From Emticicia sp040253585 (GTDB taxonomy: Bacteria; Bacteroidota; Bacteroidia; Cytophagales; Spirosomataceae): a stretch of 64,000 nt of DNA. The position numbers and the translations under genes are program-made. Shown here piece by piece: positions 25,751 through 32,954 of this stretch. The stretch lies in contig NZ_JBELAU010000009.1 of the NCBI RefSeq assembly GCF_040253585.1, forward strand, positions 248,001-312,000, written 5' to 3'. Below the pieces are notes generated by a model. That model made no database searches. It saw nothing but the letters and a program-made list of their open reading frames with translations, and was not told the DNA's origin. Position 1 is the stretch's first letter. Each line of letters starts with the position of its first letter.

Positions 25751-25777
25751 AGGGACGCAGATATAATTCTGCGTCCT
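25751..25777. repeat. GGGACGCA-type palindrome in the mfd leader
   Basis: AGGGACGCAG (25751-25760) pairs with CTGCGTCCT (25769-25777) with one unpaired G. It has nearly the same stem as the terminator at 15662-15684. It lies between the mfd promoter element and start codon, so it would form in the mfd leader RNA. Confidence 0.65.
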
Positions 25778-25789
25778 GCTAATATGATA

Positions 25790-25797
25790 CAAATGTA
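25790..25797 (-). promoter_or_regulatory. Candidate -7 promoter element of mfd
   Basis: The minus strand reads TACATTTG, 65 bases before the mfd start. A TTTG at 25825-25822 gives a 24-base spacer, slightly long for the Bacteroidota promoter. Confidence 0.5.
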
Positions 25798-26270
25798 AAA
25801 AATGACCCTCAATATTGCCCTCAAAGTTGAAAAAATATGTGAAAATGTATATTTTATGAACCTTTAAAATAATAAATATAAATCACTTATTATTAGTGTT
25901 TTAAGTAATAATGTTACCGTTTAATAATATCGCATTTTAATTGTTATTTTATTTTTATACGTAATTAATAAATTCCTTTAAATCAAATTTCTTCAACAAA
26001 AATTTTATGATTTTATTGTATAGTTGATTTTAATTTTGGATGATTTATATGAATGATTAAAGATTTTTGGAAAAATTCACACAAAAATCAAACGTGTATA
26101 TGTATAAATGTTTTTATGTACTACTCACACGGTCAAAAAAATATATAAATGAGAAATTAGATGTTTCTTAAAATAAAAACCTTGTAAGTTACTTATTATT
26201 AGTGTTTTAAGTAGAAATGTTACCGTTTAATAATATCGCTTTATGTTGTTTATTTTGTTTTTATGCGAAA
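25798..26270. other. Long AT-rich intergenic gap, otherwise empty
   Basis: Apart from the repeat pair (25885-26239) this region has only AT-rich DNA. There is no open frame of useful length, tRNA or clear terminator. The repeats suggest a small duplication or remnants of a mobile sequence. Confidence 0.5.
25885..26239. repeat. Pair of direct repeats in the mfd-PPK2 gap
   Basis: Copies at 25885-25933 and 26191-26239 share a 49-base core with two differences (begins ACTTATTATTAGTGTTTT, ends TAATAATATCGC), 306 bases apart. Weaker similarity continues on both sides (TTAAAATAA before, a T-rich tract with TTTTTATRCG after). The second copy reaches almost to the stop codon of the PPK2 gene. The 257 bases between them contain no gene. 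Confidence 0.85.
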
Positions 26271-27161
26271 TTAAATATTGTCTTGTAATCGGATTTTTTT
26301 AATTAAACTTTTTAGTGTTGCTTGTCTTTCCGCATCAGATTTTGGATAATTAATATCAAGCGATTTTAGTTTTTGGGTTAGAATACTCGCAACAATTAAA
26401 CGCATATTTTTCTTATCATCAGCCGGAATGATATACCATGGACACCCCTCGGTCGAAGTAGCGTTGATAGCATCTTCATACGCTTTTTGGTAGTTGTTCC
26501 AAAACTCTCTTTCTTTTACATCTTGTTCTTCAAACTTCCAATTTTTTGAAGGGTCTTCAATCCTTTCAATGAGCCTTTCAGATTGTTCTTTTTTTGAAAC
26601 ATTCAGAAAAAACTTCACAAGATGAATACCGTTTCGAGTAAGGTATTTTTCTAAATTAGTAATATCTTCATACCTATTTTTCCATACTTCGTCTAAGTCG
26701 CCAGAGATTTCGACAGGGAGCCGTTGGTTATTTATAAGTATTTCTGGATGAACTTTTACTACCAAAACTTCTTCATAATAAGAACGATTGAAAACCGTAA
26801 TTGTTCCACGTTCGGGCAATTGCATATTGGTTCGCCACAAAAAATCGTGGTCAAGCTCAGTTTCAGTTGGACGTTTAAAAGAATAAATCCTAATTCCTTG
26901 TGGGTTGACTCCTGAGAAGACTGCTTTCAATGTTACATCTTTTCCTGCGGCATCCATTGCCTGAAAAATAACCAACAGACCGTATTTATTATGAGCAAAC
27001 ATTTTTTCTTGTAGCTCGTCAAGTTCAGTCTGAAGGGACTTTAAAGCTATCTCATAATCTTCTTTATCATCATAAAAATCATTAACTTTGGTCTCAGATT
27101 TTTTAATCGAAAATTTGCCTTTACCGTTAAACTTAAAGTCATCAATATCAATTTTCTTCAT
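26271..27161 (-). CDS. ppk2: Polyphosphate kinase 2 family protein
   Basis: A 296-residue PPK2-type kinase that moves phosphate between polyphosphate and nucleotides. The Walker A-like loop reads FQAMDAAGKDVTLKAVFSGV (about 68-87), and GVNPQGIRIYSFKRPTETEL, WRTNMQLPERGTITVFNRSY and YYEEVLVVKVHPEIL follow, the last two containing the Walker B and lid region typical of the family. WYIIPADDKKNMRLIVASIL is near the C-terminus. Whether it prefers AMP, ADP or GDP cannot be read from sequence alone. It has its own small unit, divergent from msrA. Confidence 0.92.
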   Translation of the reverse strand: MKKIDIDDFKFNGKGKFSIKKSETKVNDFYDDKEDYEIALKSLQTELDELQEKMFAHNKYGLLVIFQAMDAAGKDVTLKAVFSGVNPQGIRIYSFKRPTETELDHDFLWRTNMQLPERGTITVFNRSYYEEVLVVKVHPEILINNQRLPVEISGDLDEVWKNRYEDITNLEKYLTRNGIHLVKFFLNVSKKEQSERLIERIEDPSKNWKFEEQDVKEREFWNNYQKAYEDAINATSTEGCPWYIIPADDKKNMRLIVASILTQKLKSLDINYPKSDAERQATLKSLIKKIRLQDNI

Positions 27162-27262
27162 TGGATTGTAGATTTTGCTATGAAATGTAGCGTGATGGTT
27201 TCTTAAAGAGTTAATTTAAAATTTGATAGTAAGGAAACATAACCCAAAAGTAAATTGTTAAA

Positions 27263-27919
27263 ATGAAATACAATGTCCCACTAATTGTACTTCTGTTTAT
27301 TGGATACTTGTCCAATGCTCAAGTCGTAAAAAACAAAGTTAAGAAAATGAATCAAGAAAATGTAAAAGAAGAGATTTCATCACTATCAACATATAAAGTA
27401 GCTACTTTGGCGGCAGGATGTTTTTGGTGTGTTGAAGCAGTGTTTCAAAAATTGAAGGGTGTTGAAAAAGTAGAGTCAGGTTATATGGGTGGTACGCTCA
27501 AAAATCCTACTTACAAAGATGTCTGTACTGGCCAAACGGGCCATGCCGAAGTTTGTCAGATTACTTACAATCCTAATATTATATCCTTTGAAGAGCTATT
27601 GGAGGTATTTTGGAAGACCCACGACCCAACTACTCTTAATCGTCAAGGTGGAGATATTGGTACACAATATCGCTCGGCTGTATTTTACCATGACGCTACT
27701 CAAAAGCAAATTGCTGAAAACATCAAAAATGACTTGGCCCAGTCAGGTGCTTATGATGCTCCAATAGTTACGACATTTGAACCAGCCAGTATTTTTTACA
27801 AGGCCGAAAATTATCACCAAGATTACTTCAACTTAAACGGTTCTAACCCATATTGCCAAATGGTGGTAAAACCAAAAGTTGAGAAATTTAAAAAAGTTTT
27901 TAGTGATAGAATTAAATAA
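27263..27919 (+). CDS. msrA: Peptide methionine-S-sulfoxide reductase, exported
   Basis: 218 residues. MsrA reduces S-methionine sulfoxide in oxidised proteins. A signal peptide (MKYNVPLIVLLFIGYLSNAQ) suggests a periplasmic enzyme. The catalytic motif AAGCFWCVEAVFQKLKGVEK (about residues 50-69, nucleophilic Cys in GCFWC) is followed by SGYMGG, TGHAEVCQITYNP, FWKTHDPTTLNRQGGDIGTQ and the C-terminal NPYCQ resolving cysteine. Length and motif order are standard. The stop is only a few bases from the convergent nitroreductase stop. Confidence 0.95.
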   Translation: MKYNVPLIVLLFIGYLSNAQVVKNKVKKMNQENVKEEISSLSTYKVATLAAGCFWCVEAVFQKLKGVEKVESGYMGGTLKNPTYKDVCTGQTGHAEVCQITYNPNIISFEELLEVFWKTHDPTTLNRQGGDIGTQYRSAVFYHDATQKQIAENIKNDLAQSGAYDAPIVTTFEPASIFYKAENYHQDYFNLNGSNPYCQMVVKPKVEKFKKVFSDRIK

Positions 27920-27923
27920 GAAA

Positions 27924-28598
27924 TTACTTATACCAAATAAGCACTTCCTCTTTGTTCTTTCTTCGGATGTCAGGTACAGTCGCTTCGTCGGCAGGATAAC
28001 CAACGGGTATCAATAAGAAAGGACGTTCATTAGCAGGACGGTTTAAAATCTTAGTCAGAAAATCCATTGGGCTTGGCGTGTGCGTAAGTGCAACCAAGCC
28101 CAACGTATGTATAGCCGTTAGTAAAAATCCACACGCAAGGCCGACTGATTCATTGACATAATAATTTTGGTGTTTCTTCCCCCCTATTTCAAATTCGTAT
28201 GCTCGCTTGAAAACGATAATCAAATACGGAGCAATTTCTAAAAAAGGTTTTTGCCAATCAGTGGCAAATGGTTTTAGGTCTTCTTTCCATTCTTCCGACA
28301 TCCTACTTTCATAACTAATGCGTTCCTCTTCTTCGGCAGCAATTCTGATTTGTTTTTTTAGTTCGGGTGATGAAACTACACAAAATGTCCACGGTTGTTT
28401 ATTTGCTCCTGATGGTGCAGTTGAAGCTGCCATTACCAAATTTTCAATTACTTCTGCTGGAAAAGATTTCTCAGAAAAAAACCTTAATGAGCGACGTTTG
28501 TTGAGAGCCAGCAAAATATCTTCCGATTCAGCAATCAATTTTTCTTCACTCAAATTTAATGCGTTTGAATAGCTTATATGATTATGTTCAGATTCCAT
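27924..28598 (-). CDS. Nitroreductase-family flavoprotein, iodotyrosine-deiodinase-like
   Basis: 224 residues. The FMN-binding RRSLRFFSEKSF (about 34-45) and APSGANKQPWTFCVV (about 60-74) mark the nitroreductase fold. The middle, EEEERISYESRMSEEWKEDL followed by KPF, keeps the Glu-x3-Tyr...Lys arrangement that binds the zwitterion of halotyrosines in iodotyrosine deiodinase (IYD), and LIPVGYPADEATVPDIRRK matches the IYD end. IYD homologues have been characterised in some bacteria. It probably uses FMN to reductively dehalogenate or reduce a tyrosine-like substrate. The function is inferred from these motifs only. Confidence 0.85.
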   Translation of the reverse strand: MESEHNHISYSNALNLSEEKLIAESEDILLALNKRRSLRFFSEKSFPAEVIENLVMAASTAPSGANKQPWTFCVVSSPELKKQIRIAAEEEERISYESRMSEEWKEDLKPFATDWQKPFLEIAPYLIIVFKRAYEFEIGGKKHQNYYVNESVGLACGFLLTAIHTLGLVALTHTPSPMDFLTKILNRPANERPFLLIPVGYPADEATVPDIRRKNKEEVLIWYK

Positions 28599-28658
28599 AG
28601 AAATATTTTTTTTGACCGTTAAGTAAATTTTTTTTCAATTTTAATTGGACAGAAAATG

Positions 28659-28666
28659 CAAAGATA
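28659..28666 (-). promoter_or_regulatory. Candidate -7 promoter element of the nitroreductase gene
   Basis: The minus strand reads TATCTTTG (TAnnTTTG), 61 bases ahead of the start. The -33 element is not seen. Confidence 0.4.
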
Positions 28667-28752
28667 AAATTTTTGCGTTCATTTGCATTTTATGAAAGTC
28701 AATGGTGAACATTAGATTTATCATAAAAAAAGAGTTTTATATTCAATATCAC

Positions 28753-28782
28753 TTTGTAAATCAATTTTAAATTTTATTTTTG
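28753..28782 (+). promoter_or_regulatory. Bacteroidota-type promoter of the lipoprotein gene
   Basis: TTTG (28753-28756), an 18-base spacer and TATTTTTG (28775-28782) match the -33/-7 consensus closely. The start codon lies 43 bases further on. Confidence 0.75.
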
Positions 28783-28824
28783 TAACTAATAATCATTCTC
28801 TTAACAATTAAACCATTTGTTCGT

Positions 28825-29448
28825 ATGAAAAAATTAATCCTATTCCTTTCTGCAATCGTAGTATTAGCTTCTTGCCAAAAGAAAGAATATGCTTCTTTCC
28901 AAAAGAGCAACACTCCAACTTATGCAGTTGCTAAAAAACAAGTAGTAGCAGCTCAACCAACTACTGAAGTAGCTGTTGTTGAAGAGGCAACTTCTTCGAT
29001 TGTAGCTCCAACTGAAGCAACGTTATCGGCAGATAATTCAATAGCAGTAGCTTCTTTAAGTACTGAAACTACTCCTGCTCCAGCAGTTGCTGAAAGCCAA
29101 GTAATGACTTTCAACGAGCAAGCAGTTAATGCAGAGTTTGAAAAATTGAATAAATTAGAAGAATTTGTTGCTGCAAACGAAGGCGTAACAATTGAAGATG
29201 TTCAGAATACAGAACTTACTCAAGATTTGAAATTAGATACAAACGTAACAAATGCAGTTGCTGCTGGAGAGTTACCATTGGGAATTCCTGCATTCTGGTG
29301 GGGTTGTGTACTTGGTTTACTTGGTGTTTTGGCAGTATATTTAATTACTGACAAAGACAAAGAACAAACTAAGAAGGCATTATATGGCTGTTTAGCTTGG
29401 ACTGTTCTATGGGTAGTTTACTACGTTGTAGTATTAGCTGCATTCTAA
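28825..29448 (+). CDS. Lipoprotein with Ala/Thr/Val-rich linker and two C-terminal membrane helices
   Basis: 207 residues. A lipobox (VLASC, Cys about 17) begins a low-complexity, Ala/Thr/Val/Pro-rich stretch (about 35-95) that is likely disordered. It is followed by an acidic part (EFEKLNKLEEFVAANEGVTI) and two hydrophobic helices (about 151-170, LPLGIPAFWWGCVLGLLGVL; and about 185-206, LYGCLAWTVLWVVYYVVVLA). A lipid anchor at one end and helices at the other is an unusual layout. No function is known to me. It is transcribed alone from a good promoter and ended by a strong terminator. Confidence 0.75.
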   Translation: MKKLILFLSAIVVLASCQKKEYASFQKSNTPTYAVAKKQVVAAQPTTEVAVVEEATSSIVAPTEATLSADNSIAVASLSTETTPAPAVAESQVMTFNEQAVNAEFEKLNKLEEFVAANEGVTIEDVQNTELTQDLKLDTNVTNAVAAGELPLGIPAFWWGCVLGLLGVLAVYLITDKDKEQTKKALYGCLAWTVLWVVYYVVVLAAF

Positions 29449-29466
29449 TCAATAAATATTAGTATC

Positions 29467-29507
29467 TTAAAAAATAGCCCAAATCAAAAGATTGGGCTAT
29501 TTTTGTT
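29467..29507 (+). terminator. Terminator of the lipoprotein gene
   Basis: AAAATAGCCCAA and TTGGGCTATTTTT form a 12-bp stem followed by a T-run. The next gene starts shortly after, so an alternative early ATG at 29503 falls inside the hairpin tail. Confidence 0.88.
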
Positions 29508-29526
29508 TTTTGACAAAATTGATTTT

Positions 29527-30249
29527 ATGAAAAAAATACTGTTTCTATTATTATTTGGAGTATTGACCGCTCATGCCCAACAATTTTACAGAATTAAAGC
29601 CGACGTATCAATAAAGGATAAACTTTCAAACGGCTCTTATCGCCTAACTGTTGGAAAAGTTTATTATGATAAAACATCCTTAAAGGTAATTTATAAACTT
29701 ACTTTTCCACAGAAAGAAACCATAATAATTAAAGATACAACCCTTTACAAAATTACAAAAGATAGTGTGTTAGTTCAGAGTGTATTGGCTTCAAACGAAT
29801 TCTCAATCTTTCATTTAGCTCTATCAGGAAAATTGGCTGACTATGGGCTAAATTCTGGAAACGTGGCTAAAATTTATAAAATATCAAAAGTAGAAAAAGA
29901 TAAGGATGGTAGGGTAATTACGACTTGGAGTGTCATAGAAAAACAACTGATGAAAACTCTCGGAAAAATAAAAATGGCTAATGTGAATAAAAAATTAGAT
30001 GCAATTGCCTTTTATGACCCTAAAGATAAGTTGCTTAGCCAGCAGTTTTTCAAGGAGTATTCAAACTTTTACGGAGTTGAATTTCCGAAGCAAGTAACAC
30101 AGATATCGTATAATACCGATGGTACGCAGAATATTCAGCAAACAACATATAAGAACATTATCATAGACCAAGAAGATGAAAACGAAATCTATAACTATCC
30201 TATTCCTTCTGTCACTAAGTCTAAGCTTTCAGCTAAAAGCCCAAAGTAA
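29527..30249 (+). CDS. Secreted protein of unknown function heading the YidD/TPR operon
   Basis: 240 residues from the ATG at 29527, chosen over 29503 because the latter sits in the terminator tail. The signal peptide ends near AHA-QQF. The mature part is Lys-rich and beta-rich without motifs I recognise; it includes YFPKQ-like VEFPKQVTQISYNTDGTQ near residue 185. The 3' end overlaps the next gene by 74 bases in another frame, so the genes are very likely co-transcribed: 29527-30249, 30176-30568, 30571-31398 and 31409-32248. Confidence 0.75.
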   Translation: MKKILFLLLFGVLTAHAQQFYRIKADVSIKDKLSNGSYRLTVGKVYYDKTSLKVIYKLTFPQKETIIIKDTTLYKITKDSVLVQSVLASNEFSIFHLALSGKLADYGLNSGNVAKIYKISKVEKDKDGRVITTWSVIEKQLMKTLGKIKMANVNKKLDAIAFYDPKDKLLSQQFFKEYSNFYGVEFPKQVTQISYNTDGTQNIQQTTYKNIIIDQEDENEIYNYPIPSVTKSKLSAKSPK

Positions 30250-30568
30250 AGCAGATGTAAACCTACTTCGTGGGGTAATTCAAACTCCTCAAAAAAGGTT
30301 ATATAAAGAAGCCAAAGGAAATCGTAATGAGGTTCAGTATTTGTTTTCTGGCTTATTTCTTTTTTATAAAACCTTTTTCTCTTCTCAAGACCTAACGGTA
30401 TGTACATTTACGCCATCTTGTTCTGAATTTGGAATTTTGGCGGTGAAGAAAAGCGGAGTTGTAATGGGCGGAATAAAAACAATGGATAGGCTCACTCGGT
30501 GCAATGGCCTTAGTCCTGAAAAATATGCAATTGATTTTAAAGAGAAATTACTGATAGATAAACCTTAA
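30176..30568 (+). CDS. yidD: YidD-like protein with a signal peptide
   Basis: 130 residues. The C-terminal two-thirds carries the YidD (haemolysin domain, DUF37) motif CTFTPSCSEFGILAVKKSGV, TMDRLTRCNGLSPEKY, which in canonical YidD helps insert inner-membrane proteins with YidC. Unlike the canonical protein of about 80 residues in the rnpA-yidD-yidC region, this one has an N-terminal signal peptide (ILFLLSLSLSFQLKAQ) and lies between unrelated envelope genes. It is probably exported and therefore not a standard YidC helper; the exported role is inference. It starts inside the preceding gene. Confidence 0.82.
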   Translation: MKTKSITILFLLSLSLSFQLKAQSKADVNLLRGVIQTPQKRLYKEAKGNRNEVQYLFSGLFLFYKTFFSSQDLTVCTFTPSCSEFGILAVKKSGVVMGGIKTMDRLTRCNGLSPEKYAIDFKEKLLIDKP

Positions 30569-30570
30569 AA

Positions 30571-31398
30571 ATGAAAAAAAAACTTTTAATACTTTTTATA
30601 ATAATTTATAGTACAAAAGTATTCTCCCAAGACCTTTATAATTTTGAAAACACAAAGAAATTTGCCGAATACTTAGCCAAATCTGGTCAATATGATTTGG
30701 CTACAAGAGAGTTTGAACGCTTAACTTTTATGTCACCCGAAAATGATACTTTGAAGACATCTCTCCTATCGATGTATCGCCGTTCTGGAAAATACGACGA
30801 GGCACTCCTCCGTGGCAAACAACTCTATCCCGAACTTACAACCATGAGTGCATCATCAGCCGTTGAGTATGGCCGAACATTGCTTTTGAAATCTGAGTAT
30901 AAATCAGCCAAAAGCTTTTGGGATGCTAACTTAAAATTATCGTCAGCCGATAAAATAATTCTTTCAGCTACTTCGGATATTCTACAAGATAATTATAAAA
31001 GTGCCAATGACTTACTACAATCTGTAAAACCAGAAGACCACCGCTTGGCTACCAACTATAAAGAATTGGCTGAACAAGCGATGGAAATCAAGCGTAAAAG
31101 TCCAGCCGTTGCTGGTATTATGTCGGCAATTATTCCTGGTACAGGGCGTATGTATGTAAAAGATTGGAAAGATGGAATTGTATCGCTTTTCTTTGTCGGT
31201 ACAATGGCTTTTCAGTCGGTAAGAGGTTTCAATAAAAGTGGAGTCAAAAGTACAAGAGGTTGGATTTACGGTGGAATTGGTTTTGGTTTTTATTTAGGAA
31301 ATATCTATGGTTCGGTTGTTTCGGCTAAAGGTTACAACAAAAAAAGTCATTTAGGTATCCGAACCAAAATCGAGAATCTTTTTAATAGTTATTATTGA
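30571..31398 (+). CDS. Secreted TPR protein with hydrophobic C-terminal domain (paralogue 1)
   Basis: 275 residues. A signal peptide (to about residue 20, VFSQD) is followed by TPR-like helices (about 25-165: KFAEYLAKSGQYDLATREFE, YDEALLRGKQLYPELT). The C-terminal region (about 175-260) has membrane-like helices: AVAGIMSAIIPGTGRMYVKD, GIVSLFFVGTMAFQSVRG and GGIGFGFYLGNIYGSVVSAK. The next gene is built the same way (PGLGQFYAGDIKNG in place of PGTGRMYVKDWKDG), so the two are paralogues. The domain is like DUF5683-type tails. It begins 2 bases after the YidD-like stop. Function unknown. Confidence 0.75.
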   Translation: MKKKLLILFIIIYSTKVFSQDLYNFENTKKFAEYLAKSGQYDLATREFERLTFMSPENDTLKTSLLSMYRRSGKYDEALLRGKQLYPELTTMSASSAVEYGRTLLLKSEYKSAKSFWDANLKLSSADKIILSATSDILQDNYKSANDLLQSVKPEDHRLATNYKELAEQAMEIKRKSPAVAGIMSAIIPGTGRMYVKDWKDGIVSLFFVGTMAFQSVRGFNKSGVKSTRGWIYGGIGFGFYLGNIYGSVVSAKGYNKKSHLGIRTKIENLFNSYY

Positions 31399-31408
31399 GC
31401 TGGTAATT

Positions 31409-32248
31409 ATGCAAAAAATACTTTTAATACTTTTTATATTAATATCACAAATTTCTTTTTCGCAAGATCTCAAACAAAGTTTTGACTTTGCGAATGAACT
31501 CTTTGCTAAGAAAGATTATACAGGTGCTGGTATAACGTACAGAAGGGTGATTTATTTCGATAAAGCAGAGATTTACCGAAAAGATTGTTATAAAAATATA
31601 GCAGATTGTCTCTACGAAACACAACAGTTTGAGGAAGCTGCCGATTATTATGAATTAGCTTTTTTTCAACAAAAAACCGATAGTGCAAAAGCTGAAGTGA
31701 TATTCAAAAAAATGTCTTGTTATCTGATTTTAAATAATTTTGAATACGCCGAAATAGAACTACTTAATTTACCATCAAACTTAAACGCAGAACAAAACAA
31801 TAAAAAAGTATTCTACTCTGCTGTTTTAAACTTTTCAATTGAAAAATACGATTTAGCAAAAACACAATTTTTGTCTTTGATTGACTCAACGAATACAGCA
31901 TCAAAGAAAAAAATAGAACAGCTATTCATCAAAAATGAAAAAATTAATAAATTAAATCCACGTACTGCACGAATCATGAGTATGATTATTCCTGGTCTTG
32001 GACAGTTCTATGCGGGCGATATAAAAAACGGAACAAACTCTATCATACTTACTTTAGGCATTGCCACTTGGGGAATCGTGACGGCGGTTAAAAGTACAAG
32101 TCCGTTTGATGTTTTAGTAACAGCTGCTCCGTGGTTTCAGAGATACTATATGGGAGGGTACAAGAAAGCAGAGCAAATTGCGATTAATGAAAAAAAGAAA
32201 CGTCGCTCAAAGGTTTATAACCAAATTTTGGATGAAATTTCAAAGTAA
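31409..32248 (+). CDS. Secreted TPR protein with hydrophobic C-terminal domain (paralogue 2)
   Basis: 279 residues. The signal peptide ends near SQISFSQ, and TPR units follow (DFANELFAKKDYTGAGITYR, CLYETQQFEEAADYYELAFF). The C-terminal part has ARIMSMIIPGLGQFYAGDIK, NSIILTLGIATWGIVTAVKS and a positively charged end, KKRRSKVYNQILDEISK. The G-x-G-x-F/M-Y signature is shared with paralogue 1, located 10 bases upstream. As the last gene of the operon it may interact with its partner and the YidD-like protein; this is inference from gene order. Confidence 0.75.
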   Translation: MQKILLILFILISQISFSQDLKQSFDFANELFAKKDYTGAGITYRRVIYFDKAEIYRKDCYKNIADCLYETQQFEEAADYYELAFFQQKTDSAKAEVIFKKMSCYLILNNFEYAEIELLNLPSNLNAEQNNKKVFYSAVLNFSIEKYDLAKTQFLSLIDSTNTASKKKIEQLFIKNEKINKLNPRTARIMSMIIPGLGQFYAGDIKNGTNSIILTLGIATWGIVTAVKSTSPFDVLVTAAPWFQRYYMGGYKKAEQIAINEKKKRRSKVYNQILDEISK

Positions 32249-32281
32249 AGATTTTTACTTATCGGATTTCCGACCGCTTAA

Positions 32282-32316
32282 TTGATTTTTAGGTCATTTT
32301 TCCGATTTTACTTTTG
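32282..32316 (+). promoter_or_regulatory. Promoter of the outer-membrane barrel gene
   Basis: TACTTTTG (32309-32316) matches TAnnTTTG. TTG at 32282-32284 is 24 bases upstream, slightly beyond the usual spacing. It excludes the upstream ATG at 32319 as a start. Confidence 0.6.
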
Positions 32317-32381
32317 TTATGAAAATACCAATGTCTAAATTTCGGACTTTAAAAAAAGTGTCCATAAAAATTAAAATTATC

Positions 32382-32900
32382 ATGAAAAAATTACTTTCAT
32401 TTTTATTCATTACAGCATTATGTTTCTTGTATTCAGAAAACATACATGCACAATCATTCGAGAAGGGTCAAAAGAACTTTAGTGTTGGTGTTGGGGCTGG
32501 TTATGGTATCGGGGCTAATGCTTCAGTTGATTATGGTATTTCTGATTTGATTAGTATAGGTGTTATTGGTGCTGTCTCTTCTTACAGTTATGGATATGGT
32601 TTCGGTAGCAATTTTCGTCTCACATATATAGGTGTTGGTGGTAGAGGTGCTGTCCACTTTGGAAAATATTTAAAAGAAATAGGCATTAATGAAGAAAAGC
32701 TTGACCCATACATTGGTGGAGTTGGTGGTGTACGATTAGCAAGGTATAGTTCAGATTATTCATCTTTTTATACTGAGGCAAATGTAAGACCAATGATTGG
32801 CGGTTTCATCGGAGCAAGATATTACTTTAAAGAAAAAATGGCTATATATGCCGAGGCTGGAACACCATATAGTTCACTTGGTATTTCTATCAAATTTTAA
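32382..32900 (+). CDS. Small outer-membrane beta-barrel protein
   Basis: 172 residues. I used the ATG at 32382 because it begins a good signal peptide (MKKLLSFLFITALCFLYSEN, IHAQ) and the promoter-like TACTTTTG lies just before the next upstream ATG. The mature chain alternates short Gly/Ser/aromatic strands (NFSVGVGAGYGIGANASVDY, YGYGFGSNFRLTYIGVGGRG, MIGGFIGARYYFKEKMAIYA) typical of a small porin-like barrel. It ends in a hydrophobic/aromatic residue (SIKF), as outer-membrane proteins do. The role is unknown. It is convergent with the DUF1080 gene. Confidence 0.8.
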   Translation: MKKLLSFLFITALCFLYSENIHAQSFEKGQKNFSVGVGAGYGIGANASVDYGISDLISIGVIGAVSSYSYGYGFGSNFRLTYIGVGGRGAVHFGKYLKEIGINEEKLDPYIGGVGGVRLARYSSDYSSFYTEANVRPMIGGFIGARYYFKEKMAIYAEAGTPYSSLGISIKF

Positions 32901-32916
32901 GAAGTCAGTATATAAC

Positions 32917-32950
32917 AAAAAAGGAGAGCCGTTGAAAGCTCTCCTTTTTT
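32917..32950. terminator. Bidirectional terminator between convergent genes
   Basis: AAAAAAGGAGAGC (32917-32929) pairs with GCTCTCCTTTTTT (32938-32950), a 13-bp stem with U/A tails in both directions. Confidence 0.9.
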
Positions 32951-32954
32951 GTTA

